In this document: in pieces, positions 11,558-23,500 of the stretch
Position numbering within the stretch: position 1 is the first letter of the stretch
How the letters are laid out: each line of letters begins with the position of its first letter
From: Owenia fusiformis
Lineage: Eukaryota > Annelida > Polychaeta > Sabellida > Oweniidae
Direction of reading: 5' to 3'
NCBI GenBank assembly: GCA_903813345.2
Contig: CAIIXF020000001.1
Span: 45,277,885-45,341,884 of the forward strand
Length of the DNA stretch: 64,000 nucleotides
Notes under the pieces: model-generated
Told to the model about the DNA's origin: nothing
Databases searched by the model: none
The model's input: the letters and a program-made list of their open reading frames with translations, nothing else
Position numbers and translations under genes: made by a program

Positions 11558-14500
11558 TCAGTATACATATACCTTATTCTTGGGAGCAGATGTAAATGTA
11601 CCATCTCTATGAAATAAGACAACAGTGCCATGAACAGACTCAAAATGGGCACTTATATCTTCTTTACCATGAAACACTTCAATGCATTCTCCACACATTA
11701 GTTCATCACTGTCCCCGATCTGTTGAATATTCACATCATCTTTACTGTATATCTTGTGTTCACATCTTTTATGTTGCTTTACATCCCATTTTGAGTTTGC
11801 CTCGAAGTCACAGTCTTTTTCATCACAAACATAGATGGCTATGTCATCATATTTCTTTACTACATCTGGATGATATGTCCTCATGTGGATGACAAGGTCA
11901 TAGTTGTTTATGAAGTAAAAGTGGCACTCCTTACATTGAGCAATCTGGTCTGAAATCATAAAATGCACAACTGAATAAATGAACAATACAGGCCGTATCA
12001 AAAAAAACGCAACAAGTACTTATCTCGTAAAATCACAAAACTAGTGATGACTACATCAATTTCATTCAATGAACCATAAAGCCAAGTCTCTCCTCTTTGC
12101 AATGATATGTCATTCATTCACATGTGGTAATGGTTGGGTGAGAAATCCTTCCATTTGCACAGTGGGTCAAAATCGGCTCTGGACCAAGTTTAAGATATTG
12201 CAAAAATCAGTGCAAGGGCTAAGTGCCAATGGAAGTTCCCCTGACTTGAACTGTTGTGACTTTTTCTTTTGGAGTTATCTCAGGAGCATCTGTACTCACA
12301 ATTCCTCCACCAGATATTGCAAAACCTCGAAAAAGAATTGCCCATGGGCAGCTTTTCTCTGCTTTAACCCACAGATGACTCAGGGCTGAACCATGCATGG
12401 CGTGGACAGATGAGCGCATCTTTATGTGCAAGGAAGTAGTGGCAATTTGGAGGGATATATGATGTATTCTTGCAAGAGTACGAAAAATTTCGAACGGAAT
12501 GCGTGACATATACGTAATTCGCGTGAAAAGTTCGAACAAAATGCGTACATTTTTTTCCGGCGTTCATATTTTTGCTGTGTAGACGATCTTTTTTAGAAAT
12601 TTTTCTACAGAAATATTTTTGCTTGACAATTACCAGGTAAAATGCATATTTGCGTGACATTTTCTGTCACGCAAAAATAACTGGCGTGACTTCAAATTCT
12701 TCAGCAAATGCGTGACAAATACGCAAATTGCGGGACAGTTGACAGGCCTGTGTCTATGCCACACCTGTCACACATTCTTCCAATAGCCCCTATGTCCCTT
12801 GCACTGACTTTTGCAATGTTTAAAAGTTGGGTCCGAGCTGAAGTTTGCCCGACTTTGCAAAATTAATGATTGTTCGGCCAGACATGACTCCCTGTGAATG
12901 AATGATATTCCATTGCAAAGAGGAGTACTTTGGCTTTTTGGTACATTGAATGAAAAGGATGCAGTCAGCATTGGTTTTATGTTTTCTTCCAATATTGCAT
13001 CAGGCTCCGTACACAGACTTCTGCGATATTTATAACTTGGTCCCAAGTTCATTTTGGCCCACTTTGCAAATGGAATGATTACTCGCCTGACCATGACCAA
13101 ATATCAATGAATGATATATCATTGTCAAGAGGAGACACGTGGCTTTATGGTACATTGAATGAAATCAATGCTGTTATCACTGGTTTTGTGCTTTTCTGAG
13201 ATAACAATCTGTTGCGTTTTTTTTATACGCACTGTAGATTAAAGCACAACTTTCAATAGGTGGAATCAATAAAACTGTCAATTTTCAATCACAAAGCTTC
13301 CGATTGACAAACATCAGAAAGCTTCCTAAAAATGACTGAGTTTACTTCTTCTAAAATGTAAAGAGTAAACACCAAAAATAGTAATTCCGTGAGGTTTGTT
13401 ATTTCCAGATGATATATGTTGCACATAAAGCAAGAATAACCTTTATTTGATACTTCTAATTAGCAAAGTGTAGAACCAAATGTCAAATGTGATTGTATCA
13501 AAAAAAATTAAGTAACATTTTAAATCAAGCATCAATTTATATAGGCAGTGTATAATATTGGACTTTTTTAATACTAGACTTTGTCAAGTGTCAAAAGATC
13601 AGCACTTGACATATGAAATTTTCACTGGACAACTTTTGGCTAGTTTGAACTAGTTTTGTACTCGACAAATACGCACCCACTTGACACAGTCAAAATAAAG
13701 AAACAGGCATAATTTTATGCGACCGGTATTTTATTTCTATTCAGTTGTTGTTCACAGCTTTAGCATCCATATCTTTTAACATATTATTGAATTTGAAATA
13801 GACAATAGACAATAGAAATAGACATCACCAACTGAGTCAAAGTATCGATGAAAAAACAATTTCATTGAGATTGGCCTACTTCATAACATTGATAAATCAA
13901 TTCAGAACTTATGAAGCTCCACGATGAAGTGTTCTGGTCATGCTGCGGATAAATCATGGCATATCTCACAAAAACATTTCGTACATTTTTTTATTTTCAT
14001 AATATTGCCAGTATTTCTAATTATTTTCTATTATTATCCCAATGAACATGGCGGACAACAACCAGCATATACAGGACATGGTATAAGTTCATCAAAGATG
14101 GCAGGAACATATACAAAGGGAACTATATCGTTTAAAGATGCAAAGTACATGTACAGGTAAATTAGTTTTAATTGCAATCCATGTGTATGTTATTCAAGAA
14201 ACAAGATACCCTTGATTATGAATTGCTCTTGTAAAATATAAAATTTAGTTTAGATATTAATTTGTTTTAATTGGTTGCTAAAGACTCATTAGTGCCACGT
14301 ACACTTGTACTGTGATTATTCCATGCATAAATTGAATGTTAACATTGCATACAAAATATGTAGCCAAGCATGCAGTGATTATAAATCCCAAACTTCCCTC
14401 TACATATAAATTCTGTGGATGTCCAAAAATCCAACAATTAAATTCACTTTCAAGAATAATGTTTAATTTTATTCCATAATACTACTGTTTTCCCAGGGAA

Positions 14501-17500
14501 ATATGAAAGAATAAAAATCGTATTGAATCGTATTACATGAAAAAATTGTATTGTCCCCGGGAAAAAACGTATTGGAGCGCATTACATGAAAAAATCGTAT
14601 TGTCCCCGGGAAAAATCGTATTGGAGCATATTAACCTATTTTCGGTTTCCCGGTTATTTTTCCCCGGTTATTTGCATTATCCAAATGTAGCACTTTAGAG
14701 GGGTGTATTATGGAATAAATAGGTTATTTCTGGTCGGGATTGAATATGGGTTTTATTCATCGGAAAATATGAGATTGACCTTGGGCTATATATATGATAT
14801 TAACACTTGGTCGCTGCGCTCCCTCGGTCAATATCTTATTACCCTTCAGTCAATATCATATTGTCCCTCGGGATAAAACCCATATTCAATCCCTCCCAGT
14901 AAATAACCTATATATATGTACTTGAAAGTAGATATTTAGTATAACTAACTACACATTTATTTACAGAAAGTTAAATTTTGATCCGAATGACAACAAAATT
15001 ATTGTCATACTACATATCCAAAAAACAGGAGGGACATGGTTTGAATCAACACTAGTTAGGACATTAAATACGACACCTAAATGTCTGTGTGCACCAAAGG
15101 GTCGTTGGTGCGAGTGCCTAAACAAACATGGACATATATGGTTAGTTAGCGGGCAGTTCTCAATTAGATGGCCGTGTGGACTACATGCTGACTGGACTGA
15201 ACTCACTGAATGCATTAATGGATTTTTTGATAAATATGAAGGAGTTCATAGGAAAAGAAGGTAGTTCTTATAATTTTATTTAAAGAATACCTTGAAATGT
15301 TTAAGTTCCAGCATGACCATGTCATTTTCAATCAATAAAATATATGGCCCAGAGTGTGAATAATGGTGTGTGTGCACAGAAATTATATGTTAATATCTGC
15401 TTTTAGCATTTAGAGAATATATTTGTGACATAATAGCTTAAAGGCACACTTTGGGAATTTTCAACATTTTTGGGACTTACATTTGAATTTCATAGTATGT
15501 CCAATGAACCTTATCTTTCATTTGACACCAACAACAGCTCAAATGTACCACATCAAAGCTAACAATAAATTATCAAAAAATATTCCGATCTGTCAAGCTT
15601 CATATATCAAGTTTTTTATCAATGTCATTGAAAGATGGCAGAGTTGTTTGTATTACATGATACATTCAAATTATAGAAGTGTCGCCATCTTTTAAATCAA
15701 TAGTAATTTAAAACATGCACTTTGTTTAACATGTGCATGCATGTCTAATGATCTCTGAACTTCAAATGCTTTTTTCTATGTGAGTTACTTTTTTCTTGGT
15801 TCAATATTAAAGCAAATCAAACTTTGTGTCATATATGAGCTGGTGTGTGAGTAATATGTTTCAATGATCATTTTTTATTTTTTAATCTAAATTGAGTATA
15901 GTGCACCTTTAATTTCTACATTTCAAATAGTACTTTTAACACTATGATATGGCAATTCAAAACCCCTGAGCTTGTGAAGTTGTTCTATAAAGCATGCACT
16001 TAAAGTGACCTTTTGACATACCAAATTCTCCTAAAACACAGAGCCAATTTTAAAAAATGATCACATTGACAAGTCAAAAAAATATACTCTGGAAAAACAT
16101 ATTATAATGTATTTGAACAACAGTTTCAATTTATACCCCTAACTGAGACAGAAAATGAACAGAGAGACCAATGAACAACTACTCCACAACTACTCTGCTT
16201 TATGGGAGTGACATCTTTTAAAACTAATATAGATTCATAGAAATGCTGTGTTATTGATCGAGGAAGGTGAATGTTGCACAGGAGTACAAACTATCATATA
16301 CCGGCACATATATAACATTAAGTAAAAGCAAGATAGATATAACCATAATAGTTCAATCATCTTATTTTTCAGATATCTCTACATTACACAGCTGCGAGAG
16401 CCTATTCAGAGATATGTCAGTGAATGGAAGAATGTCCAACGTGGTGCTAATTGGAGAAGAAACGGAAATCGAGCAATAAAATGTAATGGTCGGAAAATAA
16501 CAGAAAAAGAACTGCATGGATGTAAATTCCCTCTGAAAAATGTCTCACTAGACAATTTCATTGATTGTCCAGATAATCTTGCCATTAATAGACAAACTAG
16601 AATGCTTGCAAATTTATCATTGGTTAACTGCTACAATACCAGCACAATAGCAAAACCAGAAAGAGATAGAATAATGCTTGAAAGTGCAAAAAATAATGTA
16701 AGGGATATGGCATATTTTGGATTAACAGAATATCAGAAATTGAATCAACGTCTCTTGGAATATACATTTGGAGTGAATTTCACAAAGAATTTTTCCCAGA
16801 GCAACAAAACTTATGCTAAGGAAGCAAAAAATGATATTTCACCATCACAACTTGAGAAGATAACAAAACTGAATCATCTTGATATTGAATTGTATAAATA
16901 TGCAAAGGAGTTGTATTTTCAAAGAATATAAAAGGGTAACTTGTTTCCTTCTTAATACATGTATTCACCCTATTATAATACTCACTTATTCATTATAGAG
17001 CTTGAGGAGGACATTTGAAGGTTGTTGAAACTCAGTACTGACAATCAAGACAAAAGAACATGTATTCAGAATGAAATATACCAACCAGATGAAGTTATTT
17101 TATAATGGTAACTTGTTTGCATCATTAGAATGATTTCTTGATTCAGTATCCAATATTCCTCATTAACAATCAATTTGTAAGCTTTAATTATATGAGTTTG
17201 TTTTTCAGGTATTTTTATGAAGAAAATTGCAGGCTCTAATATTTATCTTTAATTCTGGGGATTTCAAGGGTAAGTGACCCATATGAAAGGACTGAGTCAT
17301 TTTAGAGACAACTTTTTGATGTCCGATTCAGAAACAACTTTTGATGTTCGATTCAAAGCTACAGTGTATGACCAATTTGAAAATTATTTGACAATTCCAG
17401 AGACAAATACCAGCTATGGTGATATAAAAATATGTAAGACATGATGCAACCGACATAATGCAACTGACATGATGCAACCGACTTACCATAATGTTTCTCT

Positions 17501-20500
17501 AATCCCCTATGATTCACTCTCATATGGTGTTTAAGATGGTCTTGTCTTATAAAGGTTTCATCGCAATACCGACAAGTCATACACTTGCCTGCCTTTTCCC
17601 CATCATGTATCTGTTCCATGTGCTCTATAAGCTTCTCTTTTCTAACAAAGCGCTCACCACAAATTCTGCACTTAAATGGATGTTCATCTGAAAATGGCAA
17701 ATAAACATAAATCTGCATCCTAAGATGATACGTGACGTCATTTATAGCTAGAACAATTGATAAACTGGTCTGTATTGGAAATGTATGACCGCTAAATTTC
17801 ATAAATGCAAATAGTTTCTTGTCTGTTTATCATATAAGAATTGTAACAAAGACCGAGATTTTATGATTTATGTCAAATATGACCTCAAATTTTATTCAGG
17901 CCATTCCCAAAGACCTCAATCGCTTCACGATTTCGGTCATTTAACAATGAACAGAATAAAATTTTCAGTCATATATTACGCAATAAATTATGAAATCTCG
18001 GTCTTTATTCCTTAAATAATTACAATATATTTTCAATACTTTCAATGGACCGTTAACCGTTTGCTATAAATATATGAATAAATAGATGGAGAGTGTATTG
18101 GTCGGGCTATAATTCTATTCATTGTATACTGTATTCTCTCCAATAAACGCACAGTGTACTTACTAAATTCTCCTGAAAGAGTTGTCTCAAATGCGCAAAT
18201 TTTTGGGCGATAATAGGGTGTTTCATGATTTTCCCCTTTAAAGCTGGACTCATTTCAACTAGATAACATAGTAACATACCTTAAAAGTACTTTTAAAGAT
18301 TTTTTAATATGGAACACTTTTCAGAGCCCCAAAACCAACTGTCTTAACATTAAAGGAACCACTATAAGACTTGGGCGTAGTGCCCGGTATGCTGGGTACG
18401 CACAGGCGTACCAGATGGTTGCAAATTCGCTCCAAATAGAGCCAAATTTCAAAATTTTCCTGGGGGAGAACCCAGACCCTGACCCCCCTGAATGCTCGAT
18501 TTTTGATTCACTCAACTCTTGTTGCCGTGGTGGTGCCGTACTTCTTAGAACAAGGCACAGACGTGAACAATATCGTACCTAAAACACAGCAGTGTGACAG
18601 TGAAGAATTTAGGACGGAAAATCCAAAATGGCCACCTTAAATTTTACCCAGAATGCCCAAAAACTAATCAGTTCTTAACTTTGATACGTAGAAACATCCC
18701 TGAAAGTTTCAGATGAATCCATCAAATGGTTTGGCTGGAAACCTGTAGACAAGTCTTGAAAGTGAAAATTTTAGGATTAAATGGACACCTTAAAATTAAC
18801 CCAGAATGCCCAAAAACTAATCAGTTGTTAACTTTGATATGTAGAAACATCCCTGTAAATTTCAAATGAATCCGTCAAATGGTTTGGCTGGAAACCTGTA
18901 GACAAGTCTTGAAAGTAAAGATTTTAGGACGGAAAATCCAAAATGGCCACCTTAAATTTTACCCAGAATGCCAAAAAACTAATCAGTTCTTAACTTTGAT
19001 ACATAGAAACATCCCTGAAAATTTCAGATGAATCCGTCAAATGGTTTGGCTGGAAACCTGTAGACAAGTCTTGAAAGTGAAGATTTTAGGACGGAAAATC
19101 CAAAATGGCCACCTTAAAATTTACCCAGAATGCCCAAAAACTAATCAGTTGTTAAATTTGATATGTAGAAACATCCCTGTAAATTTCAAATGAATACGTC
19201 AAATGGTTTGGCTGGAAACCTGTAGACAAGTCTTGAAAGTGAAGATTTTAGGACGGAAAATCCAAAATGGCCACCTTAAATTTTACCCAGAATTCCAAAA
19301 AACTAATCAGTTCTTAACTTTGATATGTAGAAACATCCCTGAAAATTTCAGATGAATCCGTCAAATGGTTTGGCTGGAAACCTGTAGACAAGTCTTGAAA
19401 GTGAGATTTTAGGACGGAAAATCCAAAATGGCCACCTTAAAATTTACCCAGAATGCCCAAAAACTAATCAGTGCTTAACTTTGATACTAGAAATATTCCT
19501 GAAAATTTCAGATGAATCCGTCAAATGGTTTGGCTGGAAACCTGTAGACAAGTCTTGAAAGTGAAGATTTTAGGACGGAAAATCCAAAATGGCCACCTTA
19601 AAATTTACCCAGAATGCCCAAAAACTAATCAGTTCTTAACTTTGATACGTAGAAACATTCCTGAAAATTTCAGATGAATCTGTCAAATGGTTTGGCTGGA
19701 AACCTGTAGACAAGCTGAAAAGTGAGACGCCGCCCGCCCGCCGCCAGCCTGCCGCCCGTCAAGCTGACGACAATATCGTACCTTTAATAGCCTTACACAG
19801 GCTTTACTATATGTTGGTTAAAGGATTATGTGCTCATTGACCTACTCTACCTGAACACTATTAACCCTACTATCACACCAAACTAGTTCTCACTACGTTC
19901 TCGAAAACGGGCTTCAACTGTGTACGAACGGACTGGACGTACTAAGAACCGTTTGGGATCTATTTACAAACTTCATCGAACGTACTCAACGGGTAGGTCC
20001 TTTAGAACTTAGACAATGCTCAAAATGTTTTCGTGGTCGTCACGTTCTACAATTAGAACGAGTGACAACGTACTAACGACGAGCTGGACGTACTACGAAC
20101 GGAACCGTCGTACTTCAATCCTACTAGGGACGTTTTAACAACGAGTGGAACTGTCTGAGGACGTGTTGAGAACGAGGTAGAACTCATTGCAAACGGGTTT
20201 AAACTGATTAAGAACGTATTTAACACTGCTTATGAACGAGTTAGCAAAAATAGAGCTATCACACCAAACAAGTTGCAACTGCGTTCTTCAAAACTGGTTC
20301 TAAACTGTGTGCGAACGAAATGAACGTAGCTGCAACTTTCTAAGGTCTATTTACGAACTTTATGAACGTTCTCAGACGGGAATGTGATTTTAGAATTTTG
20401 AATCGATTCGAAATTCGATTGCGACCATACCGTTCTGTTATCAGGTCATGATGACCTTCTAGACTAAGGGACGCGTTCTACGGCGTTGCACACCGACGTG

Positions 20501-23500
20501 GTGCGACCTGAACGAACTGCGAACGAGATGGACGTATTGAAGACGGTTTAAGAACAAAGAAGCTAATTATTTCAGACATATTTCCCGACCACAGCCAGTT
20601 TGAGCCCGTTTTACGACGTTTTCGTAGGACTGGCAAGAACGGGTAAGAACGAGTTTGGTGTGATAGGGGGGTAAGCGATTCAACTTCAAAATTGGATTTG
20701 TTTACACACATACATTAATGGGTATTAATCAGACCTGATGATACCATGTGTTTCCTTTGTGATATCACAGATAAGGCACCTGGGCCACATGTATTAGTGA
20801 ACCCCGCAGTATGATCAACTCAACACAGAGCCTAAAACACTCATGGTATGATGATGTCTGGTTATACCCATGTACATAGTACCATGTACATGGCACCAAG
20901 GGGTTTCTACTCCAAGAGAAGGCCATGATATGATAGTTCTAATATCACATACCTGTGTGCTTGGAAATGAAGTGTCTTTCCTTACTGGATTTTAGAGTGA
21001 ACGTAGCTGGGCATTTTGAACAAGTGAACGTATGTTTTAGGTGAATCATCTGCATATGTAGTAACAGCTGATTCTTTTCTTTAGCTTTATATCCACAGTG
21101 TTTACATATAAGGCTTTCAATACCAGGCAAATTACATAAATCCATGTGTTTCGCAAGATATTCCTTATTTGAACATGTAACTCCACATACATCGCACTTG
21201 CGTACATTTTGGTCGGGTCTGTCCTTCTTCGTTTTCTCATCTGGCTCCTCAGTGTCAGAGGGTTTATGTTTTGCTAATATATGTAATTTCATCCCTGATT
21301 CCGTTACGCAGCACATATCACATATGGAGCACACATATCCTGCAATGTGTTTGCATCTGAAATAAGAAAGATTATTCAATGCCTTTACATTCTGTGATTC
21401 CATAAGTCATTTCAAATCGTTTTACCCACTTAAAATATCATTTTTTATTTAATTCTCTATTTCCTTATGCACACAAACTTATGCAAATATCAAGGGGGAG
21501 CAAATTTTGGGGTTTGCAACAATGCGAGCCGAGCAAGCCCCAAAAAGGGGGGTATGGGGTTCACCCCTAGAAAATTTTTAAAATTTACAATTGTATATGG
21601 TGCATTTGAAGCATTTTAGACTGATAAGAATGATATCATTATGTCAAGAGCAATACTATACTTTTTAATTTTGCACCTAACAGGGTTCTCACTAGGCCTT
21701 TAGACTCCGGAGTCTACTGTTTTTAGACCCTCTTGCTCCAGAGTCTAATAGCTTTTCCAGAGTCTAGTGTTTTTCCCTAGTCTAATTTTACATTTTCACA
21801 TTTTGAGTTTGAGAATATATAATTAATTAGTTTTGAGAAAATATTGAAGTAAAGCCTTACTTGTGTAAATCTAACTGTGTTTGTGTGAATTTCCTTTTTG
21901 TCCCTCGGCACGACTCACACACCAGCTCAACAGGATGGCTCTCTTTCTCATGCTCTATAAGATCATCCAATGACTGTGTATCCAAGTTACAAATTGCACA
22001 AGTCAGTTTTCCTTTATTGTGTAAATACAAATGGTACGCAATTACATTTTTGTCCTCTGGTTTAGATGCATACATAAGTTGCCTGAAGACCCGATTGCAT
22101 CTGAGACATTCTAATGTTTGTTCACCCAAATGATTGACAGTTTCTGTATACTGACCCGTAAAATTTTCCAACTTATACTCTTCTGCTGGTGGATTTAGCA
22201 ACATGGGTTTTTGATAATTTTTATAATGTTGCCGATAATCAAATTCAGGAAGTGTAGTATTTGTATTGTTCGTAATATTTTCCTGTTCATTAGTGGCATC
22301 TATTTCAGGAACATATTCCTCATCATCACTTAAATTGTGTTCACTTGAATCATCTGTGGACACTGTGTTATCCTGCATAGGCTGGACATCAACGACTTCA
22401 TTGTCAATAACTTTATTGTCAATGGCTTCATTGTCAATGGTTTCATTGTCAATGACTTCATTGTCAATGACTTCATTGTTAATGACTTCATTGTCAATAG
22501 CTTCATTGTCAATGGCTTCATTGTTAATGACTTCATTGTCAATGGCTTCATTGTCAATGGCTTCATTGTCAATGACTTCATTGTTAATGGCTTCATTGTC
22601 AATGACTTCATTATCCATGTTTTTATCATCAATAACAACAATTTTGTCAGCAGTGTTAAAATTAACATTCACTTTTGAATTTGCTGTTTCAATAAGGTTT
22701 TCTTGTTCTCTTTGATTTTTCTTCACATTTCGAAGTTTATTTACAAAATCATTCAGTAAGTTTATTGTTTTTTGGGTGTCTGTGTCACTGATACTATGTT
22801 TATGATGTGGTTCCTTTGTTTGATATGGTTTAACGGTACTTGCAGCTTTCTTCCGATCAAGTGTCACAGGTTTTGAAGGGGTCACGGATTGATGAGGTGC
22901 AACAGGTTGATGAGGTGCAACACGTTGATGAGGTGCAACACGTTGATGAAGTGTCACAGTTTGACGTTGATTAAAATACTTTCTCTGAATTATTAAATGT
23001 TTTGGAACCTTATAACCAGGTGATATGTTGTGTTTGTCTTGGTTGCAGGCACCCTTCTTATGTCTTGCGAGGGCTCGGTCTGACTTGAATCCACATTTAC
23101 AGTTGCTGCATACATGCAAAGTCACTGTGGTTTGGAGAGCTAAGAAAACAATCAGGAAATCTTGGTTATTTTAAGATAACTGCAAAAGATCAATGTTAGA
23201 TAATTAACTGTTGATAATTTTAATGAATACACAATGATATATAATTGAAAATAAATACCAATGTCAAATTTTGACACTGCTTATGAGGTCATTTACATTC
23301 CTCAACTATTACAATCAAAGATGCGGACAAATACTAATTTAGTTGTTCTAAACAGGGAATATCAAAAATGAGCATTCAACCTTAGTTAAACTATAGACCA
23401 ATCATAACAATATATATTCTCATATTACTTCTAAGTGTGAAAGATAGTCAAAAGAGTTGTAAGCAATATACCTTTTGCTAATACATGAGATATTGGGACA

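Noticed and set aside
12069-13100. Several frames of about 100 codons on both strands
   Set aside because: They lie in an inverted-repeat element and the repeat nested in it, with no conserved domain.
22266-22715. Plus-strand Ser/Leu/Met-rich frame of 149 codons and a second minus frame of LTMKS repeats
   Set aside because: Shadows of the 15-bp coding repeat in zinc-finger exon 4; the in-phase frame with flanking fingers is the real one.
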